Positions 7,393 to 15,886 of a stretch of DNA of 64,000 nucleotides are shown one piece after another. This DNA is from Agromyces cavernae (GTDB lineage Bacteria; Actinomycetota; Actinomycetes; Actinomycetales; Microbacteriaceae). The notes beneath the pieces are model-generated. The model was given only the letters and a program-made list of their open reading frames with translations. It did not search any database and had not been told where the DNA came from. Location: assembly GCF_021044935.1 (NCBI RefSeq), contig NZ_JAJNMP010000004.1:124001-188000 (forward strand), given 5' to 3'. Position 1 is the first letter of the stretch. Each line of letters begins with the position of its first letter. Both the position numbers and the translations under genes were made by a program.

Positions 7393-8904
7393 CTACTCGC
7401 TCGGCTCGCCCTTCATCTCGATGACCGGTATCGCGATCGTGATCGGGCGCGCGCCCGAGAGCTTCGACGGCGAGAGCTGCGCCGTGACGTCCTCGCGGGT
7501 CATGAGCCCGGCCTCGACCACGAGATCGGCGACGGGGCGGCCCGTGGCGAGCGCGGACTTGGCGAGTTTCGCCGCCTCGGTGTAGCCGATGAACGGGATG
7601 AGCGCCGTGATGACGCCCACGCTCGACGCGACCTGCGCCTCGAGGTACTCGGTGTTCGCCGTGATGCCGTCGACGCAGTTGACGCGCAGGGTCCAGCACG
7701 CCTGGCGCATCCAGGTGATCGACTGCAGCAGCGAGTGCGCGATCACGGGCTCGAACGCGTTGAGCTGCAGCTGGCCGCTCTCGGACGCCATCATGACCGT
7801 GACATCAGCACCCGCCACCGCGTACGCAACCTGACTGACGGCCTCGGGGATCACCGGGTTCACCTTGCCCGGCATGATGCTCGAGCCCGCCTGACGGGGC
7901 GGCAGGTTGATCTCGCCCAGGCCGGCCTGCGGGCCCGACGACAGCAGCCGCAGGTCGTTGCAGATCTTCGAGAGCTTGATTGCGCTGCGCTTGAGCGCGC
8001 TCGAGAACGTCATGAAGACGCCGGTGTCGCTCGTGGCCTCGACGAGGTCGGGTGCCGTCTCGAGTGGTTGGCCGGTGATCTCGCTGAGGTGGCGTACGAC
8101 GGCCGCGCCGTAACCGGGGTCGGCCGTGATGCCCGTGCCCACGGCGGTGCCGCCGAGGTTGACCTCGGAGAGCAGCTTGATCGTCTCGCGCAGACGCGCG
8201 ATGTCCTCGCCGAGCGTCGTCGCGAACCCGTGGAACTCCTGGCCGAGGGTCATCGGCACGGCGTCCTGCAATTGCGTGCGGCCGACTTTCAGCACATCTT
8301 GGAAGTCGCGGCCCTTGCGCCCGAACGCGATGCGCAGCTGGTCGAGTTCGGAGAGCATCGTCGTCAGCGACGCGGTCATCGCCAGTTTGAGGGCGGTCGG
8401 ATAGGTGTCGTTCGTCGACTGGCTGCGGTTGACGTCGTCGATCGGGTGCAGGATGTCGTAGCGCGCCTTCGGATAACCGGCGATCTCGAGCGCGACATTG
8501 GTGATGACCTCGTTCGCGTTCATGTTCGTCGACGTGCCGGCGCCGCCCTGGATGACGCCGACGACGAACTGCTCGTGGAACTCGCCGTCGATGATGCGCT
8601 GACAGGCCTCGTCGATCCACACCTGCTTCTGCGGGCTGAGCGCGCCGACCTCCTTGTTGGCCCGCGCGGCGGCCTGCTTGACCTGCGCGAGCGCGATGAC
8701 GAGGTCGGGGTACACCGAGATCGGCCGCTTCGAGATCGGGAAGTTCTCGAGCGCCCGCATCGTGTGCACGCCCCAGTACGCATCGGCGGGCACCTCGACG
8801 GTGCCGAGCGAGTCGCTCTCGGTGCGTGTCGGCGTGCCGGGCGCGGCGAGGTGCTCGCTCGCCCCGAGGCGGCGTTCGGCGGAAGGGTATGCGGGCGTCG
8901 ACAC
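7393..8904 (-). CDS. aspA: Aspartate ammonia-lyase
   Basis: This 503-residue enzyme of the fumarase/aspartase superfamily reversibly converts aspartate to fumarate and ammonia. The family signature GSSIMPGKVNP, with the mobile catalytic loop, is near residue 345. TGVFMTFSSALKR is near 300, and the substrate-binding blocks GGAGTSTNMNANEV and SQSTNDTYPTA lie at about 125 and 165. The N-terminal 30 residues are variable and probably disordered. The GTG start at 8904 has GGAG upstream. The gene is convergent with the FAH gene and has its own -10-like TAGGCT near 8992. Aspartase is preferred over class II fumarase because of the ADAYWGVHTMRALENF-type N-terminus. It would route aspartate, for example from the asparaginase locus further right, to the TCA cycle. 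Confidence 0.92.
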   Translation of the reverse strand: MSTPAYPSAERRLGASEHLAAPGTPTRTESDSLGTVEVPADAYWGVHTMRALENFPISKRPISVYPDLVIALAQVKQAAARANKEVGALSPQKQVWIDEACQRIIDGEFHEQFVVGVIQGGAGTSTNMNANEVITNVALEIAGYPKARYDILHPIDDVNRSQSTNDTYPTALKLAMTASLTTMLSELDQLRIAFGRKGRDFQDVLKVGRTQLQDAVPMTLGQEFHGFATTLGEDIARLRETIKLLSEVNLGGTAVGTGITADPGYGAAVVRHLSEITGQPLETAPDLVEATSDTGVFMTFSSALKRSAIKLSKICNDLRLLSSGPQAGLGEINLPPRQAGSSIMPGKVNPVIPEAVSQVAYAVAGADVTVMMASESGQLQLNAFEPVIAHSLLQSITWMRQACWTLRVNCVDGITANTEYLEAQVASSVGVITALIPFIGYTEAAKLAKSALATGRPVADLVVEAGLMTREDVTAQLSPSKLSGARPITIAIPVIEMKGEPSE

Positions 8905-9018
8905 GGATCGGCTCCATTGCCTCGGGCGCGCGGGATGCGGCGCGGCGGGTGTGCGGTTCGGGTGCGATGCGGGATCACCGCATGCACTTCGAGCCTAGCC
9001 GTCGTCGCAGCGCGCGAA

Positions 9019-9047
9019 GGGCCGCGCCCCGAATCGGGGCGCGGCCC
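9019..9047 (-). terminator. Strong GC hairpin terminator after the DUF4190 gene
   Basis: Perfect 12-bp arms (9019-9030 and 9036-9047) with a five-base loop lie 20 bases beyond the stop of the DUF4190 gene on the - strand. No T tract follows. Confidence 0.7.
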
Positions 9048-9067
9048 TGGTCGACCGGGAGGGTCGA

Positions 9068-9397
9068 TCAGATGAATGCGAACGGCAGCATCGCGAGGCC
9101 GACCACGGCCGCACCGATCCCGACGAGCACGGCACCGCCGAGCATCACCGCGTTGAGCACGATGCCCCAGATCGCCATCGTCCGCGAAGCAGGTTCGCGC
9201 TTCAGCGCCATGATGCCGAGCACGAGACCCGCGGCGGGAACGACGAAGGTGTAGCTCGCGACGATCGAGACGATGCCGAGCACGAGGCTCGCGACACTGA
9301 ACCCACGCGACTCGGCGACGGGCGCCGAGGTTGCGGCGTAGGGGTTCGGCTGCGCAGCGAACGGCGCCTGCGGTTCGTGGTGGGTGGCGGTGCTCAT
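9068..9397 (-). CDS. DUF4190 domain membrane protein
   Basis: This is a 109-residue protein with a polar N-terminus (about 35 residues, rich in Ala/Pro/Gln), then two hydrophobic segments at about 40-62 and 76-105. The first contains ASLVLGIVSIVASYTFVVPA and is followed by LGIMALKREPASR, the DUF4190 pattern. Proteins of this type are abundant in actinobacteria, where the N-terminal tail varies and the function is unknown. AGGAG lies upstream of the ATG. The gene is monocistronic, bounded by the hairpin at 9019-9047 and the divergent permease gene. Confidence 0.8.
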   Translation of the reverse strand: MSTATHHEPQAPFAAQPNPYAATSAPVAESRGFSVASLVLGIVSIVASYTFVVPAAGLVLGIMALKREPASRTMAIWGIVLNAVMLGGAVLVGIGAAVVGLAMLPFAFI

Positions 9398-9585
9398 GAT
9401 CTGGATCTCCTGTTCGTGGTGGTGATTCCAAACTACGGATGTCGCGGACGCGACGACATGGGGCTATCCCCCCGATCCCTGGGTGGGCGTGCATGCCGTC
9501 GTGCCCGCTGCCAACCCCGCCGACCGCTACGATCGCAGGGACCCCGACCCACTCCCCCACGCTCACCGCTCGCGAACGGAGCCGC

Positions 9586-10872
9586 ATGAACCTGCCCTGG
9601 ACCCTTCACGGCGACGGAAAGCACGTCAAGCCCGGCGAGGTCGTCGCCCCCGGCGAGCGCTTGAGCTGGCCCCGCACGATCGGTCTCGGTGCACAGCACG
9701 TGGTCGCGATGTTCGGCGCCACCTTCCTCGTGCCGATCCTCACCGGATTCCCCCCGGCGACGACGCTGTTCTTCTCGGGCCTCGGCACGATCCTCTTCCT
9801 CGTGATCACGCGCAACCGCGTGCCGAGCTACCTCGGCTCGTCGTTCGCGTTCATCGCCCCGATCGCGGCCGCAATGGGCGCCCAGGGCATCGACGACCCC
9901 ATGGGGGCCGCACTGTTCGGCATCGTCGTCGTCGGCGTGCTGCTCGCGGTCGTCGGCCTCGTCGTGCAATGGGTGGGTTCCCGGTGGATCGACGTGCTCA
10001 TGCCACCGGTCGTCGCGGGCGCGATCGTCGCGCTCATCGGCTTCAACCTCGCCCCAGCCGCCCGTGACAACTTCATGCTCGCCCCGCTCACGGCGACCAT
10101 CACGCTCGCGACCGTCATCGTCGCGAGTGTCGCGTTCCGCGGCATCCTCGGGCGCATGTCGATCCTCATCGGGGTCGTCGTCGGCTACGTCGTCGCGGCG
10201 ATCCAGGGTGAGATCGACTTCAGCGCGATCGAACAGGCGGCGTGGGTCGGCCTGCCCACGTTCCACCTCCCCGCCAACCCGTTCGCCGACGCGGCACTCT
10301 GGGGCCTGCTCCCGGCATTCCTCCCGGTGGTGCTCGTGCTCATCGCCGAGAACGTCGGCCACATCAAGGCCGTCGCGCAGATGACCGACCCCGCCGTCAA
10401 CCGCTCGATCGGCCGCGCACTGTTCGCCGACGGCTTCGCCACGACCATCGCGGGCTTCTTCGGCGGATCCGGCACGACCACCTACGGCGAGAACATCGGC
10501 GTCATGGCGGCGACCCGGGTGTACTCGACGGCGGCGTACTGGATCGCCGGTATCGTGGCGCTGCTGCTCGGCCTCTCACCGAAGTTCGGCGCGGTCATCA
10601 ACACGATTCCGCCCGGGGTGCTCGGCGGCGTGACGACGGCGCTCTATGGCCTCATCGGCATCATCGGCGTGAAGATCTGGCTCGACAATCGGGTCGACTT
10701 CACGAAGCCGGTCAACCAGTTCACCGCGGCCACCGCGCTCATCATCGGCATCGCCGACTTCACCTTCGCGATCGGCGGGGTCTCGTTCAACGGCATCGCG
10801 CTCGGCACCATCGCGGCGATCGTGATCTACCACGTGATGAACGGCATCGCGAAAGCGCGGGGCACCGCCTGA
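9586..10872 (+). CDS. Uracil/xanthine permease (nucleobase:cation symporter-2 family)
   Basis: This 428-residue membrane protein has about 14 hydrophobic segments. Features of the NCS2/UraA family include the start block GLGAQHVVAMFGATFLVPIL, the substrate-helix motif VLVLIAENVGHIKA near residue 250, and GGSGTTTYGENIGVMAATRVYS near 295. It would import uracil or xanthine with a cation. The UraA/RutG-like sequence favours uracil, but the specificity is not certain. The start was placed at ATG 9586 (CGGAG upstream) rather than at an upstream in-frame ATG, because the added 49 residues do not look like coding sequence. A TACGAT at 9528-9533 may be its -10 box. No nucleobase-catabolic neighbour is present. 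Confidence 0.87.
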   Translation: MNLPWTLHGDGKHVKPGEVVAPGERLSWPRTIGLGAQHVVAMFGATFLVPILTGFPPATTLFFSGLGTILFLVITRNRVPSYLGSSFAFIAPIAAAMGAQGIDDPMGAALFGIVVVGVLLAVVGLVVQWVGSRWIDVLMPPVVAGAIVALIGFNLAPAARDNFMLAPLTATITLATVIVASVAFRGILGRMSILIGVVVGYVVAAIQGEIDFSAIEQAAWVGLPTFHLPANPFADAALWGLLPAFLPVVLVLIAENVGHIKAVAQMTDPAVNRSIGRALFADGFATTIAGFFGGSGTTTYGENIGVMAATRVYSTAAYWIAGIVALLLGLSPKFGAVINTIPPGVLGGVTTALYGLIGIIGVKIWLDNRVDFTKPVNQFTAATALIIGIADFTFAIGGVSFNGIALGTIAAIVIYHVMNGIAKARGTA

Positions 10873-10908
10873 CTCGCCGAAACCGCCTGACGCGCGGCAC
10901 CGCCTGAC
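10864..10908 (+). repeat. Triplicated 10-bp stop-codon segment at the end of the permease gene
   Basis: The ten bases accgcctgac, which include the permease stop codon, recur three times at spacings of 18 and 17 bases (10864, 10882, 10899). A short inverted repeat CCCGATCGGG follows at 10907 and may be the terminator core. It looks like local slippage duplication. Confidence 0.6.
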
Positions 10909-10925
10909 CCGATCGGGCCGGAGGG

Positions 10926-11273
10926 TCACACGCCGAGCAGGCCCAGCACCTTCTCGCCGACGATCAGGTAGATGCCGAAGAGCACGGCGAAGCCGCTGAG
11001 CGCGAAGCACCCCCATGCGCCGACGAGCGCGGCACGCTTCTGCCCATCGCTGAGCGGGCTCTTGCGCGCCGCCTTGGCCGCACGCTTCTCGGCCTGACGC
11101 ACCTCTGCGGGGGTCACGATCGTGATCGCGTCGGTGAACTCCGCCGGGGTGACGATGGGCGTGCGGCCCGAGATCGTCAGCAGCCTGATGCCGAGCGCGT
11201 AGGCCGACACCACGACGGTCGCGCTGACGAACGCCGCCACGAAGACCAGCAGGAAGGCGAGCCAGTCGATCAT
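10926..11273 (-). CDS. Small membrane protein downstream of the PiT phosphate transporter
   Basis: This 115-residue protein has an N-terminal transmembrane helix (about 3-27), a basic/polar middle segment with AEVRQAEKRAAKAARK, and a C-terminal helix (about 82-108). It has no recognised domain. The ATG at 11273 overlaps the TGA of the phosphate transporter gene by four bases, so the two are translationally coupled and the protein may be a partner or regulator of the transporter. Similar small proteins commonly follow pit genes in this group of actinobacteria. Function unknown. Confidence 0.75.
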   Translation of the reverse strand: MIDWLAFLLVFVAAFVSATVVVSAYALGIRLLTISGRTPIVTPAEFTDAITIVTPAEVRQAEKRAAKAARKSPLSDGQKRAALVGAWGCFALSGFAVLFGIYLIVGEKVLGLLGV

Positions 11274-12448
11274 GCCTTCACCTTCTTCTTCGGCTTCGGG
11301 TTGCGCTTGATCTTCACGGCGCGACCGGAATCGGCCACCTCGCTCAGCACGTTCTCGTGGGAGACCTCGCTGCGGCGCGACCAGAGGAAGATCCCGATGA
11401 TGACGGTCACTCCCACGACCGCGTCGATCAGCACGCCGACGACACCCAGGTGAGCAACGACCGCCGCGAGGGCACCGACGGCGCCCGCTGCGGGGAGTGT
11501 CAGCAACCAGCCCACGCCGATGCGTCCGGCGGTGCGCCACCGCACCTTCGAACCGCGTCGCCCGAGTCCGGAGCCGATCACCGACCCCGACGCCACCTGC
11601 GTCGTCGAGAGCGCGAAGCCGACGTGGCTCGAGGCGAGGATCGTGGCGGCTGTGGCGGTCTCGGCGGCGAAGCCCTGAGCCGGCTTCACATCGGTGAGCC
11701 CTGTGCCGAGGGTCTTGATGATGCGCCAGCCGCCCATGTACGTGCCGAGGGCGATCGCGACGGCGCAGGTGACGATGACCCAGGTCTGCACGTCGCTGCC
11801 GGCCTCCTGCATGCCGGCCGCGACGAGGGTGAGCGTGATGACGCCCATCGTCTTCTGGGCGTCGTTGGTGCCGTGCGCCAGGGCGACGAGCGATGACGAG
11901 AAGATCTGCGCGTGGCGGAAACCGTCGCGCCCGTCGGGCTTGCCGTCGTAGCGGCGGGTGATCGCGTACGCGAGCTTCGTCGCCGCATACGCGATCAGCC
12001 CCGCGGTGAGCGGGGCGAGCAGCGCCGGAAGGATGACCTTCGACATGACGACGGCGAAGTCGATCGCGCCGATGCCGAAGCCGACGATCGCCGCACCGAT
12101 GAGCCCGCCGAAGAGCGCGTGGCTCGACGAGGACGGCAGCCCGAGGAGCCAGGTGACCATGTTCCAGACGATCGCGCCGATGAGCCCCGCGAAGATGAGC
12201 TCGGGCGTGATGAGCACACCGCCGTCGCCCTCCTTGATGATGCCGCCCGAGATGGTCTTGGCGACCTCGGTGGACAGGAACGCGCCCACGAGGTTCAGGA
12301 TCGCGGCGAGTGCGACGGCGGTCTTCGGGCGCAGCGCGCCGGTCGCGATGGGCGTGGCCATCGCGTTCGCCGTGTCGTGGAAGCCGTTCGTGAAGTCGAA
12401 GAAGAGCGCCAGTGCGATGACCAGCACGACGATGAGGGTGAGATCCAC
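11270..12448 (-). CDS. pit: Low-affinity inorganic phosphate transporter, PiT family
   Basis: This 392-residue membrane protein has the duplicated PHO4 signature. The first copy is LFFDFTNGFHDTANAMATPIATGAL near the N-terminus and the second is SSSLVALAHGTNDAQKTMGVI near residue 205. GLPSSSSHALFGGLIGA is the third conserved block. It would import metal-phosphate complexes by proton symport. The C-terminus is a basic tail of Lys/Pro/Arg. The start is a GTG at 12448 with AAAGGCG upstream; a longer frame from 12526 lacks family similarity at its N-terminus. The stop overlaps the start of the small membrane protein gene. No clear PHO box was found. Confidence 0.9.
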   Translation of the reverse strand: MDLTLIVVLVIALALFFDFTNGFHDTANAMATPIATGALRPKTAVALAAILNLVGAFLSTEVAKTISGGIIKEGDGGVLITPELIFAGLIGAIVWNMVTWLLGLPSSSSHALFGGLIGAAIVGFGIGAIDFAVVMSKVILPALLAPLTAGLIAYAATKLAYAITRRYDGKPDGRDGFRHAQIFSSSLVALAHGTNDAQKTMGVITLTLVAAGMQEAGSDVQTWVIVTCAVAIALGTYMGGWRIIKTLGTGLTDVKPAQGFAAETATAATILASSHVGFALSTTQVASGSVIGSGLGRRGSKVRWRTAGRIGVGWLLTLPAAGAVGALAAVVAHLGVVGVLIDAVVGVTVIIGIFLWSRRSEVSHENVLSEVADSGRAVKIKRNPKPKKKVKA

Positions 12449-12557
12449 CGGCGCCTTTCGTACGTGAATACAGCCTCTGGGATCGCTGAGCAGTTTCACC
12501 AGATGGTCATGGAAAGCGGGTTGCAAGCTCGGCGCTCACGACACACCTCCGAAGATG

Positions 12558-13040
12558 TTACGCGACGGGACTGTGCTCCGACACCACGGTGGCGAGATCC
12601 TCACCGAACACGAAGACACGCCGAACGCTCGCGCCGGCGAGCACCTGCGGAAGCCAGCGGCGGGCATCGTCCCACATCTGGTCGAACGGGATCGACGAAA
12701 GCTCGAACCACTCGGGGTCGAGTTCGTCGGATGGCCCGGGGTCGCCGTCCCACTCGCGGCACACGAACACGCTCGATTCCTGGCTCCAGGCCTCGCGGTG
12801 CGGGAAGTGGTAGCTGAGCAGGCCCCGCGCCTCGAGCGCGGACGCGTGCACGACGACGCCCGACTCCTCGAACACCTCGCGCACCGCGGCATCCGTCGCC
12901 GTCTCGCCGGGCTCGAGCTTGCCGCCCAGTCCCACGAAGTTGCCCATGCCGAGGCCGTGCTTCTTGCGCCCGAGCAGCACCTCGGTCACCCCCGCGCGCT
13001 CGCGCACGAGGTAGCACACGCAGACCTGGGGCAACCGCAT
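12558..13040 (-). CDS. Nudix hydrolase, MutT/MTH1-like
   Basis: This is a 160-residue protein with a complete Nudix box, GGKLEPGETATDAAVREVFE then ESG, at about residues 37-62. All catalytic Glu residues are present. The N-terminus (CVCYLVRERAGVTEVLLGRK) and the region after the box (LLSYHFPHREAWSQESSVFV, then EWFELSSIPFDQMWDDA) resemble 8-oxo-dGTP/2-hydroxy-dATP diphosphatases of the MTH1 group. Its ATG overlaps the phosphofructokinase stop (TGATG), so it is the last gene of that unit. A nucleotide-sanitising role is inferred; other nucleoside diphosphate substrates are possible. Confidence 0.85.
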   Translation of the reverse strand: MRLPQVCVCYLVRERAGVTEVLLGRKKHGLGMGNFVGLGGKLEPGETATDAAVREVFEESGVVVHASALEARGLLSYHFPHREAWSQESSVFVCREWDGDPGPSDELDPEWFELSSIPFDQMWDDARRWLPQVLAGASVRRVFVFGEDLATVVSEHSPVA

Positions 13041-14071
13041 CAGCCGAAGAGGATCTTCGCCTCGTCGTAACGGTGCTGGGGCACGCGGTTGAGGCTGTGC
13101 GTCGCGTCGGCGATCGACACCGTCTCGATGTCGGTGCCCCGCAAGGTCACCATCGAGCCCCACGCCTGCTTGTAGACGGCGTCGACGGCGGCCATGCCGA
13201 GGCGGGTCGCGAGGACGCGGTCGTAGGCGCTCGGCGCACCGCCGCGCTGGATGTGCCCGAGCACGGTCGCCCGCGACTCGATGCCCGTGCGCTCCTCGAT
13301 GATCGGCGCGAGCTGCTCGGAGATGCCGCCGAGGCGCGGGCGGTTGAACGCGTCGAGGCCCTTGTGGGAGTGCGCCTCCTCCATGGAGTCGAGGGTGAAG
13401 CCCTCGGCGACCACGATGAGCGGCGCCCGGCCGCGGTTGCGGACCGACTCGACCCACTCGCAGATCTGCTCGATCGACTGGGGCTGCTCGGGGATGAGGA
13501 TCGCGTGCGCTCCCCCGGCCATTCCCGAGTGCAGCGCGATCCAGCCGACGTGGCGACCCATGACCTCGAGCACCATGCAGCGCCCGTGCGAGTCGGCGGT
13601 CGTGCGGAGGCGGTCGATCGCCTCGGTGGCGATCTCGACCGCCGTGTCGAAGCCGAACGAGTAGTCGGTGGCGGCGAGGTCGTTGTCGATGGTCTTCGGC
13701 ACGCCGACGACCTTGATACCGCCCTCGTCGTGCAGACGACGCGCGGCCGTGAGGGTGCCCTCGCCGCCGATCGCGATGATCGCGTCGATGCCGTGCTCGT
13801 CGAGCATGCGCTGGATGTTCTCGGGGCCGCCGCCGTCACCCTCGAAGGGGTTCGTGCGACTGGAGCCCAGGATCGTGCCGCCCTGCTTCGAGAGGCCACG
13901 CACGTCGTGGCGCGTGATCGGCATGATGTCGGCCTCGACGACGCCCTTCCAACCCCAGCGGAATCCGACGAACTCGGTTTCGTGCGAGATGACGCCGTTC
14001 AGCACGGCGCCACGGATCACCGCATTGAGGCCCGGGCAGTCGCCGCCCGAGGTGAGGATGCCGATCTTCAT
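13040..14071 (-). CDS. pfkA: 6-phosphofructokinase, actinobacterial ATP-type
   Basis: This 343-residue enzyme phosphorylates fructose 6-phosphate in glycolysis. GILTSGGDCPGLNAVIRG is at the N-terminus, GGEGTL carries the phosphoryl-donor loop near residue 100, and PKTIDNDL contains the catalytic Asp. MGRHVGWIALHSG and the sugar-binding GHIQRGGAPSAYDR are also present. Gly in the GGEG loop indicates ATP use; pyrophosphate enzymes have Asp there. The PKTIDND Lys is shared with the characterised ATP-dependent Streptomyces enzyme. AAGGAG precedes the ATG, and a TAGACT -10-like box overlaps the stop of the upstream ROK kinase gene (14139-14144), so the gene probably has its own promoter. A Nudix gene follows with a one-base overlap. 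Confidence 0.92.
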   Translation of the reverse strand: MKIGILTSGGDCPGLNAVIRGAVLNGVISHETEFVGFRWGWKGVVEADIMPITRHDVRGLSKQGGTILGSSRTNPFEGDGGGPENIQRMLDEHGIDAIIAIGGEGTLTAARRLHDEGGIKVVGVPKTIDNDLAATDYSFGFDTAVEIATEAIDRLRTTADSHGRCMVLEVMGRHVGWIALHSGMAGGAHAILIPEQPQSIEQICEWVESVRNRGRAPLIVVAEGFTLDSMEEAHSHKGLDAFNRPRLGGISEQLAPIIEERTGIESRATVLGHIQRGGAPSAYDRVLATRLGMAAVDAVYKQAWGSMVTLRGTDIETVSIADATHSLNRVPQHRYDEAKILFG

Positions 14072-14141
14072 GGCTCGTGGGACTCCTTGCTGTGGGGGAT
14101 CGTCGCTGGAGCCGCTTCATCGGGGCACGACGTTCGGAAGT

Positions 14142-15119
14142 CTAGCGAACCTCGACTCTCACAGCGGAGCTCACGGATGCCGCGGGCCACGTGTCGATGA
14201 CGTCGCCGAGTCCGGCCGCTCGGAACGCCAGGATCGCGGCGCCGACTCGGCCGGCGCCGTCCGCGAGTTCGCTCGCGAGCACCTCGGGCCGCTCGCGCCA
14301 CGCCAGGCCCGAGGTCATCCGCTCCGTGAGCGGTTCGAGCAGCGCGTCGCCCGCGCGCGAGAACCCGCCGCCGAGCACGATGACGCCCGGATCGAGCAGC
14401 AGGGTGAGGATGTTGAGTCCCTGGGCGAGCACTCCGACGGCTTCCGCCCAGATCGAATCGGCCACGGGATCCGCTCCGAGGCGGGCGACGATCTCGCGGG
14501 AGCTGCGTTCGCCACCGCCGGCGGCGGCGTACCGACGGGCGAGACCGGCGCCCGAGACGTAGACCTCGAGGCATCCGCGCTGCCCGCACGCGCAGGGCTC
14601 CCCGTCGGGGATCACGGGGATGTGCCCGAACTCGCCGGCGGCTCCCGTCGCCCCGATCACCGTGCCGCCGCCGGTCACCAGGGCGGCGGCCACGCCGGTG
14701 CCGATCGGGACGAGCACGAAGTCGTCGCGACCGCGCGCCGCGCCGAAGCGCTGTTCCGCGAGACCCGCCGCCCGCACGTCGTGGCCCACGGCGACCGGCA
14801 GCGAGAGCGCCGAGGCCAGCACGTCGAGCAGGGGCATGTTCTGCCAACCGAGGTTCGAGGCGTACCGCACGACGCCGCGCGACTCGTCGACCGACCCCGG
14901 CGTCACGACCGCGGCGCCGACCGGGGTCGCAGCCGCCGCCACGGCGAGATCTCGGAGCTCTGCGAAGAGCTCGATGAGCGCGGTCTCGACGGCATGCGAC
15001 GGTGTCGCGACCGTGCGCCTCGCGAGGGTGCGCCCGTCCTCGTCGACGACCGCGCCCTTCATCGCGGTGCCGCCGAGATCGACCGCGAGGACGGCGCGGC
15101 TGAGGTGAGCGGCGGTCAT
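14142..15119 (-). CDS. ROK family sugar kinase
   Basis: This 325-residue protein has the ATP-binding phosphate-1 motif AVDLGGTAMKGAVVD at its start and GTGVAAALVTGG near 140. The ROK zinc site CACGQRGCLE is near 180, and VIVLGGGFSRAGD is near 265. There is no N-terminal helix-turn-helix, so this is a kinase and not a repressor. Family substrates are glucose, N-acetylglucosamine, N-acetylmannosamine and related hexoses; the exact sugar is not readable. It is the last gene of a seven-gene unit headed by the glutamate-type importer, with its ATG overlapping the cutC stop (ATGA). It may phosphorylate the sugar part of an imported conjugate; this is inference from context only. Confidence 0.85.
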   Translation of the reverse strand: MTAAHLSRAVLAVDLGGTAMKGAVVDEDGRTLARRTVATPSHAVETALIELFAELRDLAVAAAATPVGAAVVTPGSVDESRGVVRYASNLGWQNMPLLDVLASALSLPVAVGHDVRAAGLAEQRFGAARGRDDFVLVPIGTGVAAALVTGGGTVIGATGAAGEFGHIPVIPDGEPCACGQRGCLEVYVSGAGLARRYAAAGGGERSSREIVARLGADPVADSIWAEAVGVLAQGLNILTLLLDPGVIVLGGGFSRAGDALLEPLTERMTSGLAWRERPEVLASELADGAGRVGAAILAFRAAGLGDVIDTWPAASVSSAVRVEVR

Positions 15120-15886
15120 GCGGTCGCCGTCGCGGTGTCGAGCGCGGCACGCATGCGGGCGACGAGCTCTCGCGATGTCGCGATGCGGTGGCCGGGATCG
15201 TAGCTGCGTGCGGTGGGTGATACCTCGTTCGTGCCGGCGAGTGCTGCGCTGGGCACCGAAGCCCCGGCACGCAGATGCACCTCGCCGACCCCGGTCGTCC
15301 GAACGAGTTCGCCGACATGATCGGGGCGCACGCCGCCGCCTGCGAGCACCGCGATGCGACCCGAAGCGTGAGCGACGAGTTCGGCGAGCTGCGCGGAACC
15401 CTCGATCGCGGAGACGGCGCCGCCCGATGTCAGCACCCGCTCGCAACCGAGGTCGATGAGCCGGTCGAGCGCGGCGAACTGGTCGGGGCACTGGTCGAAC
15501 GCCTTGTGGAAGGTCACCGGCACGTCTCGGGCGGCCGCCACGAGACGCTCGGTGGCTGAACGGTCGATCGTCCCATCGGGAGTGAGCGCGCCGACGACGA
15601 AACCGAGCTTGACCCCCTCGGGCCGGGGCAGGGCACGGATCGCCCGGATGTCGGCGGCCATCGCATCGAGCTCGGCATCGCTGTAGACGAAGTCGCCCGG
15701 GCGCTGCCGCACGAGCACCTGCACGCCCACGTGCCGCACGCGGTCGAACACCGCGGCGACCGTTCCGAGGCTCGGCGTGATGCCGCCCTCGCCGATCGCG
15801 GCACACAGTTCCAGGCGGTCGGCCCCGGCTGCCTCGGCGACCGGGGCGCCGTCGACGTCGTCGAGGCAGATCTCGAGCAGCGTCAT
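15116..15886 (-). CDS. CutC family TIM-barrel protein
   Basis: This 256-residue protein begins LLEICLDDVDGAPVAEAAGA and continues DRLELCAAIGEGGITPSLG, the characteristic CutC opening. Later blocks are LVRQRPGDFVYSDAELDAM, HKAFDQCPDQFAALDRLIDL and RVLTSGGA. CutC was named for copper homeostasis, but that role is weakly supported and the fold looks enzymatic. In this locus no copper gene is present: it lies between asparaginase II and a ROK kinase with four-base overlaps on both sides. A catabolic role in the breakdown of the imported substrate seems more likely than metal handling. Confidence 0.85.
   Translation of the reverse strand: MTLLEICLDDVDGAPVAEAAGADRLELCAAIGEGGITPSLGTVAAVFDRVRHVGVQVLVRQRPGDFVYSDAELDAMAADIRAIRALPRPEGVKLGFVVGALTPDGTIDRSATERLVAAARDVPVTFHKAFDQCPDQFAALDRLIDLGCERVLTSGGAVSAIEGSAQLAELVAHASGRIAVLAGGGVRPDHVGELVRTTGVGEVHLRAGASVPSAALAGTNEVSPTARSYDPGHRIATSRELVARMRAALDTATATA

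Noticed and set aside
9439-9585. An in-frame N-terminal extension of the uracil permease
   Set aside because: The 49 added residues are not family-like, and CGGAG precedes ATG 9586.
12449-12557. A PHO box upstream of the phosphate transporter gene
   Set aside because: A GTTTCACC-like segment is present but not in the paired direct-repeat form expected.
14142-15119. The ROK protein at this site as a transcriptional repressor
   Set aside because: It lacks the N-terminal helix-turn-helix present in the ROK regulator at 20461-21633, so it is a kinase.
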